A DNA stretch of 64,000 bases from JASMHC01 sp964453855 (GTDB taxonomy: Bacteria > Pseudomonadota > Alphaproteobacteria > Rhodobacterales > Rhodobacteraceae), in the NCBI GenBank assembly GCA_964453855.1, contig CAYVRN010000008.1, positions 1-64,000 of the forward strand. The letters are read 5' to 3'. Under the pieces are notes generated by a model. That model made no database searches. It was given only the letters and a program-made list of their open reading frames with translations, and was not told the DNA's origin. Numbering within the stretch: position 1 is the stretch's first letter; every line of letters starts with the position of its first letter. Shown piece after piece: positions 42,203-51,360 of the stretch. A program made the translations under genes and the position numbers.

Positions 42203-42723
42203 CCGGAAAAATCTTAGCAGGTATCATCGTGGCAATATCTTTGATTGCAGGCGCTGCAATGTATTATTTGCAGGTCTACGCATATTACGAACCGGCAAAA
42301 GCGCCTGAAAATGGCGTCGTCATGACCCGCTACGGCGGCGCACAAGAGCGGATTATCGCGAAAGACTTTGAAGGCATTGACGCCGACAGCTCTCCGATCC
42401 GGTTCCGCGCATGTTTTACCACGCCCCATTCTCTGGCGATGCTCAGTGAAACCTTTGAAATATACGAAGGCGCAGAACCGCTTACGGCTCCAAACTGGTT
42501 CGATTGCTTTAACGCTCAGCAAATTGCCGACGATCTGCATGCCGGACGGGCTTTGGCGTTTCTTGGCGAAAAGAACATCAACTACGGCGTTGACCGCGTG
42601 ATTGTCGTACGGGACGACGGAAAAGCCTTTATCTGGCACCAACTGAATGACTGTGGCGAAACCGACTATGCCGGTAATCCTGTTGGCGAAGCGTGCCCAT
42701 CCCGCGAAGAAGGGGAAAACTAA
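42199..42723 (+). CDS. DUF6446-like membrane-anchored protein
   Basis: The 174-residue protein has one N-terminal membrane helix (ILAGIIVAISLIAGAAMYYL) and a probable periplasmic domain with four cysteines (RACFTTPHSL, NWFDCFN, NDCGETDY and GEACPS). In Rhodobacterales this family sits between glyQ and glyS, overlapping both: here by four bases with glyQ and by one base with glyS. Function is unknown. Its conserved placement inside a tRNA synthetase operon may only reflect co-expression. Confidence 0.88.
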   Translation: MTGKILAGIIVAISLIAGAAMYYLQVYAYYEPAKAPENGVVMTRYGGAQERIIAKDFEGIDADSSPIRFRACFTTPHSLAMLSETFEIYEGAEPLTAPNWFDCFNAQQIADDLHAGRALAFLGEKNINYGVDRVIVVRDDGKAFIWHQLNDCGETDYAGNPVGEACPSREEGEN

Positions 42724-44978
42724 TGCCTGATCTTCTTATTGAACTGTTTTCCGAAGAAATTCCGGCGCGCATGCAGGCCAAAGCCGCCGAGGATTTGCGC
42801 AAGCTTGTCACCGACGGCATGGTCGATGCAGGATTGACCTATGCAGGGGCCAGCGCTTTTTCTACGCCTCGTCGTCTGACATTGGCGGTTGAAGGTCTGA
42901 CCAAAGAATCCCCGACCGTGCGTGAAGAGCGCAAAGGTCCTCGTACCGACGCTCCTGAAAAGGCCATCGAAGGCTTCCTGCGTGGTGCAGGCGTGACCCG
43001 TGACGCTTTGGAAGCGCGGGATGACAAAAAGGGCCAAGTCTATTTTGCCACCATCACCAAGCCCGGTCGTCCTGCGGCCCAGATCGTGGCCGAAGTTTTG
43101 GAAAAAACCATCCGCAATTTCCCGTGGCCCAAGTCCATGCGCTGGGGTGCAGGTAGTTTGCGATGGGTGCGCCCCTTGCACTCGATTATCTGCATTTTGA
43201 CCGATGAAACAGGGGCGGAAATCGTGCCTCTTGATATCGACGGGATCGTGGCGGGAGATATCACCCGCGGCCACCGCTTCATGGGACCCGAAAGCTTTCG
43301 CGTCATCGGGTTTGATGACTATGCCGCCAAGCTGAAGCGCTCGAAGGTCATTCTCAGCGCCGAGGAACGCGCCGATCAAATCTGGCACGATGCAACGAAC
43401 ATGGCCTTTGCCGCAGGCCTTGAAGTGGTCGAGGATCGCGGTCTTTTGAAAGAAGTTGCCGGCTTGGTCGAATGGCCAGTTGTTCTGATGGGCGAGATTG
43501 ACGAGGCATTCCTGGGGCTTCCCCCGGAAGTTTTGCAGACCTCGATGAAAGAGCATCAAAAGTTCTTCTCGGTCAAAAATCCCAAAACCGGCCGGATCGA
43601 ACGGTTTATCACTGTGGCGAACCGCGAAACTGCGGACAACGGCGCGACTATTCTAGCCGGAAACCAAAAGGTTCTGTTTGCGCGTTTGTCAGATGCTAAA
43701 TTTTTCTGGGAAAACGATTTACGCATTGCAAAGTCGCAGAAAATGCAGCCGTGGCTGGACAGTCTGGCCAATGTCACGTTCCACAATAAACTTGGCAGCC
43801 AGAAAGACCGGATCGACCGGATCGCACAGCTTGCGGGCATGCTGTCTGCCAAAACCGGTGCGGACACTGACCTGAGTGTTGAAGCCGCGAAGATCGCCAA
43901 AGCCGATCTGAGCTCGGAAATGGTGTACGAATTCCCCGAGCTACAGGGCCTTATGGGGCGTTACTATGCCGAGGCTGCGGGCTTTGACGCTCAGGTCGCC
44001 GTGGCTTGCGAAAGCCACTACCAGCCATTGGGTCCATCAGACGATGTGCCTGAACAGAAGGTTTCGGCCACGGTCGCGCTGGCCGATAAGCTGGACACTT
44101 TGACGGGTTTCTGGGCGATTGACGAAAAGCCCACAGGATCAAAAGACCCGTTTGCGCTACGACGCGCCGCGCTGGGCGTGATCCGCATCATTCTGGCGAA
44201 TGACATCAGAATGAGTCTGGATCAATTCATCGATGGTCAATTGATGGTGCATGAAATTTCGATGAACGCACGCGGCGCGGACGAACGCGAATTGGAAGCG
44301 ATGCAAAACGTTGTAGACGAGATCGCGGATCACGGCGTTCTTGGGGCGGCTATCCGCATGGTCTTTGAAAAGTTCGACGGGCAAGATGATGCCCCTTCGA
44401 CTGCTGAAGGCTCGGTTTTGCGGGCTGTTGCCGACGAATTGCCCGACGTCAGCACAGACCTCTTGGCGTTTTTCCACGATCGTTTGAAGGTGTATCTACG
44501 CGATCAGGGACTGCGTCACGATGTTATCGATGCATGTCTTGCGATGCCGGGCTACGACGATCTTGCTTTGCTTGTGCGACGCGCCGTGGCTTTGTCGGAA
44601 ACACTGCAAACGGACGACGGCGAGAACCTGATTCAAGCCTTCAAGCGCGCGAACAACATTCTGACCCAGGCGGAAGAGAAAGACGGCGTCGAATACTCTT
44701 TTGGCGCGGACGTGAAATTTGCCGAGACCGAGGAAGAGCGTATTCTGTTCAAAGCGCTGGACGAGGCAGACACCGTCATCGCCCCTGCGATGGAAGCAGA
44801 AGATTTCCTGAGCGCAATGTCGGCAATGGCGGGTTTGCGTGGTGCAATAGATGCGTTCTTTGAAGCCGTGCAAATCAACTCGGACAACGAAATTATCCGT
44901 CGCAATCGCCTGAACCTTCTTAGCCGGATCCGTCAGACCTGCTTGTCCGTCGCGGATTTAACCAAAATCGAAGGTTAA
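42723..44978 (+). CDS. glyS: Glycyl-tRNA synthetase subunit beta
   Basis: This 751-residue beta subunit binds tRNA-Gly. Recognisable segments are LLIELFSEEIPARMQ at the start, KSMRWGAGSLRWVRPLHSI, RFITVANRE, the HD-like SEMVYEFPELQGLMGRYYA, and a C-terminal DALR-type anticodon domain with EARILLFKAL-type EERILFKALDE. The start codon overlaps the stop of the upstream gene (TAATG). Length is normal. An inverted repeat follows its stop. Confidence 0.97.
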   Translation: MPDLLIELFSEEIPARMQAKAAEDLRKLVTDGMVDAGLTYAGASAFSTPRRLTLAVEGLTKESPTVREERKGPRTDAPEKAIEGFLRGAGVTRDALEARDDKKGQVYFATITKPGRPAAQIVAEVLEKTIRNFPWPKSMRWGAGSLRWVRPLHSIICILTDETGAEIVPLDIDGIVAGDITRGHRFMGPESFRVIGFDDYAAKLKRSKVILSAEERADQIWHDATNMAFAAGLEVVEDRGLLKEVAGLVEWPVVLMGEIDEAFLGLPPEVLQTSMKEHQKFFSVKNPKTGRIERFITVANRETADNGATILAGNQKVLFARLSDAKFFWENDLRIAKSQKMQPWLDSLANVTFHNKLGSQKDRIDRIAQLAGMLSAKTGADTDLSVEAAKIAKADLSSEMVYEFPELQGLMGRYYAEAAGFDAQVAVACESHYQPLGPSDDVPEQKVSATVALADKLDTLTGFWAIDEKPTGSKDPFALRRAALGVIRIILANDIRMSLDQFIDGQLMVHEISMNARGADERELEAMQNVVDEIADHGVLGAAIRMVFEKFDGQDDAPSTAEGSVLRAVADELPDVSTDLLAFFHDRLKVYLRDQGLRHDVIDACLAMPGYDDLALLVRRAVALSETLQTDDGENLIQAFKRANNILTQAEEKDGVEYSFGADVKFAETEEERILFKALDEADTVIAPAMEAEDFLSAMSAMAGLRGAIDAFFEAVQINSDNEIIRRNRLNLLSRIRQTCLSVADLTKIEG

Positions 44979-44994
44979 GTTTCGTAAACCTTTC

Positions 44995-45035
44995 TTGTCA
45001 TGTCCGTAATTAGGCTTATGCTGCGGACATGACAA
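44995..45035 (+). promoter_or_regulatory. Promoter with inverted repeat over the PPDK-like start codon
   Basis: TTGTCA at 44995-45000 and TATGCT at 45017-45022 have a 16-base spacer, a good sigma-70 match. Seven bases after the -10 the ATG of the next gene begins (45029), so the transcript may be leaderless. The 12-base arms TTGTCATGTCCG (44995-45006) and CGGACATGACAA (45024-45035) form a perfect inverted repeat covering the -35 box and the start codon. This could be a repressor site or an mRNA hairpin from glyS read-through. Confidence 0.6.
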
Positions 45036-47602
45036 AAAATGCCGCACCGCAGAATTTTGACAAGGGAATCACCCTTGTTACCCCAAGCGCTCCGATCGCC
45101 ACATCCACACATGGCGGGCGGGCGAAGTGTTTGCAGCGTTTGGTGCGTTTGGATTTGCCGGTTCCTACGACGGTTGCAATGTCGTTTGACGCTGTCAGTC
45201 AAATTGCGGCAGGGCAGACGCCAGATGTCTCGGCATTGCTAGAACCCTTTGGCGACGATCCGTTGCTTTGTGTGCGTCCCAGCTCGGAAGATCCCGATTG
45301 GGGTGGTCCCGGCGCAATTTTGAATATCGGGATGAACGACGGGGTCTATGTTGCCCTTTGTGACAAGATCGGCAAAGAGGCCGCAACCCGTCTATATGTC
45401 CGTTTTGTCCAAAGCTATTCGATCCATGTGGCGCGTCTTGATCCGGATATGTTTGACGATATCGCGCCGGATGAAAGCGCCCAGTCTTTGACCGATGCAT
45501 TGCGCGCCTATGAGGACGAAACCGACGAACCGTTCCCGCAGGACCCGGGGCGTCAGCTATCCGAGGTTCTTCGCTCTATGGCCCGCGCCTGGAACGGAAC
45601 CACGGCGCGGCTATTGCGACAGGCCAAAGGGGCCCCAGCGGATGCCGGATTGGGCTTGGTCGTTCAGCAAATGGCGCTTGGTGTCGGGCATGGCGAAAGC
45701 GGCGCGGGGGTCATTCAGCTTGTCAACGAAAAGTCAGGCGAGGCTCAAATCCGCGGCCGATATCAGCGACAGGCTCAGGGGCGAGACGCATTAAAGGCGG
45801 GCGCTAAGGCTCTTTATTTGTGTTGTGATTCTCGTGGCCAGTCGCTTGAGGATGTTGCGCCGGATGCCTTTGCTACACTGAAGCAATACGCCGAAATCAT
45901 GCGTCGTAAACTACGCGAGGAAATGCAGGTCGAGTTCACCATTGAAAATGGTCAGGTTCATTTGCTGGACGGGGTGCGCGTTGTGCGGTCGGCCCGTGCG
46001 GCGGTGCGGATCGTTGTTGCTTTGGTGAATGACGGCATTATTCCCAAAGAAGAGGCGCTGATGCGGATAGAGCCGCGCGCGCTGAATGAAATGCTTCACC
46101 GTCAGGTCGATCCCGAAGCCAAACGGGACCGGATCGGTAGCGGGATTGCGGCAAGCCCCGGTGCTGCGACGGGTAAGATTGTATTCTCGGCAGCTGAAGC
46201 CCAAGCGATGCAGGCGCGGGGCGAGGATTGCGTGCTAGTGCGGCGCGAGACCAGCCCCGAAGACATTCGCGGTATGCACGCCGCCAACGCTGTTTTGACC
46301 GAACGTGGCGGCATGACCAGTCATGCGGCCGTCATCGGACGGGGCTTGGGTCTTCCATGTGTGGTTGGTGCTTCGGATTTGCGGTTCCAGATTCGTCGGA
46401 AACGGCTGACAACCGCCGATGGCCGTGAATTCAAAGAGGGTGATTTGATTACCGTCGACGGAACCAACGGTGAGGTTCTGGCGGGTAAGCCCGATATGCT
46501 TGAAGCCGCGCAGGACGAGGATTTCCGCGAATTGATGGCCTGGGCGGACGAGGTTCGCGATATCGGTGTCCGCGCGAATGCGGACACTCCAGCCGATGCG
46601 CAAACGGCGCGCAATTTCAATGCGCAGGGCATTGGTTTGTGCCGAACCGAACATATGTTCTTTGAAGCCAATCGTTTGACTGTGATGCGCGAAATGATCT
46701 TTGCGGATACACCCGAGGATCGTGCATCCGCACTGGAACAGCTGCTGCCAATGCAGCGGGCCGATTTCACGGAACTATTCAAAATCATGCAGGGCCAACC
46801 TGTGTGTATCCGTCTGTTTGATCCGCCGCTGCACGAATTCCTGCCGTCGGATCGTTCCAGTCTGCATTTGCTTGCGGAAGCCTTGGACAAACCCCTGTCC
46901 GAGGTCACTCGGCGCGTCGAAATTCTGGAAGAATATAATCCCATGCTGGGCCTTCGGGGCGTCAGACTAGGGATCACTGTTCCCGAGATCTATGAAATGC
47001 AGGCGCGGGCCATCTTTGAAGCGACGATTGACGCCAGCGCAGCAGGAGAGCCTGTTGTCCCCGAGATTATGATCCCGCTGGTTTCGGCAAAACGCGAAGT
47101 TGAACTTGTCAAAACCAACATTGATGCCGTTGCTGCGGCAGTCCGGACCGAGCGTGGTGTGGATTTCAACTTCCGTTTCGGCGTGATGGTCGAAACGCCG
47201 CGCGCGGCACTCAGGGCCGATGAAATTGCCCAACATGCCAGTTTCCTAAGCTTCGGGACAAACGACCTGACACAAATGACCTACGGTCTTTCGCGCGATG
47301 ATGCGGGGCGGTTTATGTCCAGTTATGTGTCGCAAGAGGTATTCCCCGAAGATCCGTTTCACACGCTGGATGTCGAAGGCGTTGGAGAGCTTCTTGAAAT
47401 CGGCGCCCAACGCGGACGCAAGGCGCGTGAGGACATCACGCTTTCCATTTGCGGCGAGCACGGGGGGAACCCTGAATCGATTGCCTTCTGTCGCAAGGCC
47501 GGATTTGACTATGTCAGTTGTTCACCGTTCCGCGTGCCTGTGGCACGACTGGCCGCCGCTCAATTGGCCGTTCAAGACCGGATCGGAACTGGCAAGCGTT
47601 AG
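45029..47602 (+). CDS. Divergent pyruvate phosphate dikinase / PEP-utilizing protein
   Basis: The 857 residues keep the PPDK domain order. The C-terminal PEP/pyruvate barrel looks intact, with EDIRGMHAANAVLTERGG and the phospho-His H432 in MTSHAAVIGRGLG, GLCRTEHMFF, FGTNDLTQMTYG and the catalytic Cys C808 in CGEHGG. The N-terminal ATP-grasp domain (1-360) is diverged: VRSGA has become VRPSSE, and the segment matching GEYLxNAQGED is GRYQRQAQGRD, with both Glu replaced by Arg. Nucleotide use may thus differ from classic PPDK. No regulator (ppdK-RP) gene is adjacent. Confidence 0.87.
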   Translation: MTKNAAPQNFDKGITLVTPSAPIATSTHGGRAKCLQRLVRLDLPVPTTVAMSFDAVSQIAAGQTPDVSALLEPFGDDPLLCVRPSSEDPDWGGPGAILNIGMNDGVYVALCDKIGKEAATRLYVRFVQSYSIHVARLDPDMFDDIAPDESAQSLTDALRAYEDETDEPFPQDPGRQLSEVLRSMARAWNGTTARLLRQAKGAPADAGLGLVVQQMALGVGHGESGAGVIQLVNEKSGEAQIRGRYQRQAQGRDALKAGAKALYLCCDSRGQSLEDVAPDAFATLKQYAEIMRRKLREEMQVEFTIENGQVHLLDGVRVVRSARAAVRIVVALVNDGIIPKEEALMRIEPRALNEMLHRQVDPEAKRDRIGSGIAASPGAATGKIVFSAAEAQAMQARGEDCVLVRRETSPEDIRGMHAANAVLTERGGMTSHAAVIGRGLGLPCVVGASDLRFQIRRKRLTTADGREFKEGDLITVDGTNGEVLAGKPDMLEAAQDEDFRELMAWADEVRDIGVRANADTPADAQTARNFNAQGIGLCRTEHMFFEANRLTVMREMIFADTPEDRASALEQLLPMQRADFTELFKIMQGQPVCIRLFDPPLHEFLPSDRSSLHLLAEALDKPLSEVTRRVEILEEYNPMLGLRGVRLGITVPEIYEMQARAIFEATIDASAAGEPVVPEIMIPLVSAKREVELVKTNIDAVAAAVRTERGVDFNFRFGVMVETPRAALRADEIAQHASFLSFGTNDLTQMTYGLSRDDAGRFMSSYVSQEVFPEDPFHTLDVEGVGELLEIGAQRGRKAREDITLSICGEHGGNPESIAFCRKAGFDYVSCSPFRVPVARLAAAQLAVQDRIGTGKR

Positions 47603-47720
47603 CCAAAAGCCACACGCATGCCAGCTATGCCCACCATAGACTAGACGGATGTGGATAAAGTCTATAAAGACGCCGCTTGTTTGCGGGCATGGTCTCCGCA
47701 GGGGCTGAAAACACAGTGAT

Positions 47721-48362
47721 ATGTACAAGTTTGTCCGCTATGTGGCTGCTCTTTTAGCCGTCTTTGTTGCCACGACTGTGGCTGCCAACACCATGGAAGA
47801 GAGATTAAAAGACCTGGCCCAGGCGCATGAGGCTGCGGCTCAGGCCTTGCCAGACAAGGGGGTCCGGCACCTTGCACGCGGGTACGTTCCCAGCGATGGC
47901 AATGGTATATACTCAAAGGCATTCCTGCGCACTGTCCCGGTTGTGGAAGGCGGGAAAGAGTGGCGCTGCCTAAGCGAAGCGCTTTATTTCGAAGCCCGAG
48001 GCGAGACCGTCATGGGCCAGTTCGCAGTGGCCGAAGTTATTCTGAACCGTGTTGAGGACCCAAAGTTTCCGGAAACCATTTGCGGAGTGGTCAATCAGGG
48101 CAGCGGGCGCGGCAAATACCGTTGCCAGTTCACTTATACCTGCGATGGAAAGCTTGAAATCATTTCCGACAAGCGGTCTTGGGCGAATGTCGGCAAAGTG
48201 GCGCGGCTGTCGATGCAGATGGATGACCGCCCTCTGACCCACGGTGCCACCTATTATCACACAGATTATGTCAGCCCGTCTTGGGCACGCAAATTTGTGA
48301 ACACAGCCACGATTGGCGTGCATTTGTTTTACAAAGAACCCGACCGGCTATCTCAGAACTAA
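47721..48362 (+). CDS. SleB-type cell wall hydrolase
   Basis: This 213-residue exported enzyme has a signal peptide (VAALLAVFVATTVAA) and the Hydrolase_2/SleB fold: RCLSEALYFEARGE with the catalytic Glu, VAEVILNRVEDPKFPETICGVV, CQFTYTCDG and the end GATYYHTDYVSPSW. The family cleaves peptidoglycan glycan strands (lytic transglycosylase type). Outside spore formers it is thought to act in wall turnover. It appears monocistronic. Confidence 0.9.
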   Translation: MYKFVRYVAALLAVFVATTVAANTMEERLKDLAQAHEAAAQALPDKGVRHLARGYVPSDGNGIYSKAFLRTVPVVEGGKEWRCLSEALYFEARGETVMGQFAVAEVILNRVEDPKFPETICGVVNQGSGRGKYRCQFTYTCDGKLEIISDKRSWANVGKVARLSMQMDDRPLTHGATYYHTDYVSPSWARKFVNTATIGVHLFYKEPDRLSQN

Positions 48363-48436
48363 AATTCCATTCTGGTCCGTGACAGGAAGTGCTGTTAAGG
48401 GCAGGGAAAGGAACTAACTCAGCCGAGGTGCCCGTC

Positions 48437-49354
48437 ATGTCTGACGACGTTTGTTTAGCTTTTGGACATCCCGAAGAACGTTCAAAAGCCATCTCGGGAC
48501 CGTTAGTAGATCGCATCAGTTTGCGCGATCACATCGTCGAAGCCGAGATCGGTGCCTTTCAAGTCGAACGCGGTGTACAGCAACGAATGAGCTTTAATGT
48601 CGTCGTTGAGGTCCGACCCTCAAGTGGGGCGGATACGGACGATGTGGACGATATTCTGTCCTATGATCGGGTCACCGAGGCGATTGCGGCGGAAATGGCT
48701 GTTGAGCGTCTGAACCTTTTGGAAACGCTTGCAGAACGTGTGGCAGATCGGATTTTGCTGGAACCACAGGCATTGCGCGTGTTTGTGCGTATTGAAAAGC
48801 TGGATCGCGGACCGGGGAAGCTTGGGGTGGAAATCGTCAGGTCCCGACAGGACCATGCGCCGGTTCACGTAGCGACAGAGGTCCCGTCGCCCGTTGTCGT
48901 ATATTTGTCGAATGCGGCGCTGTGCTCGGACAATCTTGGGGCATGGCTAGATCAGCTTGCCGCGGCGTCCAAGCCGGTGATTTTGTCTTTGGGCATGGCG
49001 GATTCTGTCCCGGTTGATGAATCAGGCAGCATCGGGCTGCATGTGGGGCTTTTGTCGATGGAACAAAACGCGTGGCTCTTGGCCGCACGGGACCCGCGTT
49101 GTGTGGTTGTCGGCAGCAAGACCGAGCTGGACTGGGGCATGAAGCACGGCCAGTTAAGTGTGTGGGCTCCGTCGAAGCTGGTGTTGGATAGCGTCGAGGT
49201 GCCTGTGTTTGATCCAAAACACGCCCAATCGCTTGCCGCGTGGTTTTCTGCAGAAATGCAAGCGCAAAAGCTGATTGTTGTTGGCGGGGACGCAGCCAAT
49301 ACTTCGATTGAAACCGTTACCTCAAGCGTCGATGACGCCGTTTTGCCTCTGTAA
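48437..49354 (+). CDS. folB: Dihydroneopterin aldolase with an unexplained C-terminal domain
   Basis: The first part of this 305-residue protein is a FolB domain (about residues 20-135: ISLRDHIVEAEIGAFQVERG, DDILSYDRVTEAI, LLETLAERVADRIL, IEKLDRGPGKLGVEI). FolB makes 6-hydroxymethyl-dihydropterin in folate synthesis and is normally about 120 residues. The extra 165 residues look like a separate alpha/beta domain (VVVYLSNAALCSDNLGAWL, CVVVGSKTELDWGMK, KLIVVGGDAAN) that I cannot assign. The ATG at 48437 gives the start. folP follows after five bases. Confidence 0.92.
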   Translation: MSDDVCLAFGHPEERSKAISGPLVDRISLRDHIVEAEIGAFQVERGVQQRMSFNVVVEVRPSSGADTDDVDDILSYDRVTEAIAAEMAVERLNLLETLAERVADRILLEPQALRVFVRIEKLDRGPGKLGVEIVRSRQDHAPVHVATEVPSPVVVYLSNAALCSDNLGAWLDQLAAASKPVILSLGMADSVPVDESGSIGLHVGLLSMEQNAWLLAARDPRCVVVGSKTELDWGMKHGQLSVWAPSKLVLDSVEVPVFDPKHAQSLAAWFSAEMQAQKLIVVGGDAANTSIETVTSSVDDAVLPL

Positions 49355-49359
49355 TTGAT

Positions 49360-50361
49360 ATGACCGAGTATTACCGCCCGATCGCATCAACTGATGCCTT
49401 CCGTCCCCTAAAGGCGCATTCTATTGCCGGCGGCTGGGCATGGTTCACCCATGTCGAAGTCATGCGCCGTGACAAACCTTCCGAGCGCATAGCCGCTACC
49501 GAGTTAAGCGCTGACGTTTTGACGCGGATAACTTCTGAGCGCCCTGCTATCGCAGGTCTTACGATGGATTATCCCAAGATTATGGGGATCTTGAACGTTA
49601 CACCTGACAGCTTTTCGGATGGCGGGCAGCACAATACTGCCGACAAAGCCGTGCAGCAGGCACAGTTCATGATCGAAAACGGTGCCGATATTCTGGATAT
49701 CGGCGGTGAATCTACGCGACCGGGGGCGGTCGATGTTGAGATCACCGAGGAGATCCAGCGCACGGCTCCGGTCATCGAAGCGATACGCAGGGCGAGCACC
49801 GTGCCGATCTCGATTGATACCCGCAAGTCTCGGGTCGCAGCCGAGGCATTGAAGGCCGGCGCAAACCTTGTGAATGATGTTGCGGCGTTCAGCTTTGATC
49901 CTGACTTGGCGGGGGTCGTCAGCCAAACAAGGTCTCCGGTCTGTTTGATGCATGCCCAAGGCGATCCGGCCACGATGCAAAAAAACCCTCAATACGGCAA
50001 CGTGCTTTTGGATGTTTATGATTATCTTGAACACAAAGTTCGCGAGGCCGAGGCCGCCGGTATCCCAAGATCACGGGTTATGATCGACCCCGGCATCGGG
50101 TTCGGAAAAACGCTTGAGCATAATTTGACGCTGCTTAAAGGGCTTTCGCTGTTTCACACCATCGGCTGCCCGATCCTTTTGGGCGCGTCCCGAAAAAGGT
50201 TTATTGGGACCCTAGGAAATGCCCCAGACGCGCAAGACCGCGCGCCGGGGTCTGTGGCTGTTGCTATGGCCGGGGTGTCTCAGGGTGTGCAGATGGTGCG
50301 CGTGCATGACGTGAAGGAAACGGCCCAAGCGCTTGCGTTGCACATGGCTGTTACTACTTGA
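49360..50361 (+). CDS. folP: Dihydropteroate synthase
   Basis: FolP couples hydroxymethyl-dihydropterin pyrophosphate to p-aminobenzoate and is the sulfonamide target. The catalytic barrel starts near residue 70: IMGILNVTPDSFSDGG, DIGGESTRPGA, SIDTRKSRVA and IDPGIGFGK. The 333-residue length comes from an N-terminal extension of about 65 residues (YYRPIASTDAFRPLKAHSI) that also occurs in other Rhodobacteraceae. The glmM gene that commonly follows is replaced by an opposing DMT gene overlapping its end by eight bases. Confidence 0.96.
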   Translation: MTEYYRPIASTDAFRPLKAHSIAGGWAWFTHVEVMRRDKPSERIAATELSADVLTRITSERPAIAGLTMDYPKIMGILNVTPDSFSDGGQHNTADKAVQQAQFMIENGADILDIGGESTRPGAVDVEITEEIQRTAPVIEAIRRASTVPISIDTRKSRVAAEALKAGANLVNDVAAFSFDPDLAGVVSQTRSPVCLMHAQGDPATMQKNPQYGNVLLDVYDYLEHKVREAEAAGIPRSRVMIDPGIGFGKTLEHNLTLLKGLSLFHTIGCPILLGASRKRFIGTLGNAPDAQDRAPGSVAVAMAGVSQGVQMVRVHDVKETAQALALHMAVTT

Positions 50362-51262
50362 AGAAAAGACGCTTCAACGCGCCGAATTGGCTGGTGAACA
50401 GGCCCGCAAAGATCAAAACCAACGCAAGTATCAAGCTGGGCGGAGCGCTTTCCCCCAGCAACAAGACCCCATAGGCCAATGACCACAAAGGCACCTGGTA
50501 GTTCACAAGCGTCATAAATACCGCCCCTGCGGATCTGATGATAAGAATGCGCAAAGCGGTCGCAAACGCTGTCGGCAAAAATCCCAGTATAAGAATGGCT
50601 AAGCCCGAGCGCACGCCTTGCCAGCCAGGAATCCCCTCGAAGATCAACATAAGCGGGATCAACACAACCGACCCCACAAGCAGTGAAAACGCACCAATCG
50701 CCAACGGATCAACCGGCGGACAATTGCGGATCTGAACGGACGAGATCGCGTAGCAAAGCGCGGCAAACAAACAGGCCAGTTGTCCCAGCGAAACCGTCAA
50801 ACTGCCGAATGACAGGGCGTCCGGTCCGATCAAAACAAGCGCACCGGCAAATCCGATCACTACGCCAATACCCCGCCGCGTTGTCAGCCGCTCGTCCGAG
50901 AAAAAATGCGCTATGGGCAAAACGAACAAGGGCACGCAAGCCATGGAAATGCCGGCAAACGACGATGGGACGTATTGCAGACCCCAGCTTAGGGCGATGA
51001 AGGGAATGGCGGTGGACAGCAAACCGCTTGAGACAATGTAGCGGGCTGTTTCTCTGCTGGGCAAAGGCGTGCGACGGACGGCCATCAGACCCAGCAATGA
51101 AAGCGCCGCCAAGGTGGTTCTTGCGCAAGCCACGGTGATCGGGCCGTATCCTTCCAGAGCAACCGAGATGACCATAAAGGTCGCGCCCCAAACGACACCT
51201 AAGATCAGAAGGTGAAGCCAGTTTGTCAGGGAAGGAGAGGTGCCATGCGTCATACATGCCAT
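50354..51262 (-). CDS. DMT-superfamily (EamA) transporter
   Basis: This 302-residue protein has about ten hydrophobic segments in two EamA repeats (LGVVWGATFMVISVAL, SWGLQYVPSSFAGISMACVP, LVNYQVPLWSLAYGVLLLGE). It is the third such exporter gene in this window. Substrate is unknown. The ATG at 51262 is used; another ATG three codons inside is equally plausible. It is divergent from the TauE/SafE gene and convergent with folP. Confidence 0.88.
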   Translation of the reverse strand: MACMTHGTSPSLTNWLHLLILGVVWGATFMVISVALEGYGPITVACARTTLAALSLLGLMAVRRTPLPSRETARYIVSSGLLSTAIPFIALSWGLQYVPSSFAGISMACVPLFVLPIAHFFSDERLTTRRGIGVVIGFAGALVLIGPDALSFGSLTVSLGQLACLFAALCYAISSVQIRNCPPVDPLAIGAFSLLVGSVVLIPLMLIFEGIPGWQGVRSGLAILILGFLPTAFATALRILIIRSAGAVFMTLVNYQVPLWSLAYGVLLLGESAPPSLILALVLIFAGLFTSQFGALKRLFFK

Positions 51263-51360
51263 TCACCACGGCAGCCGGTGACTGTCCAGAGACGCAATGC
51301 GTTTTACTTTTCGGCGAACCACGGATAGCAAGTGGCAAAGCTACAATGTCTGGATCCCAC

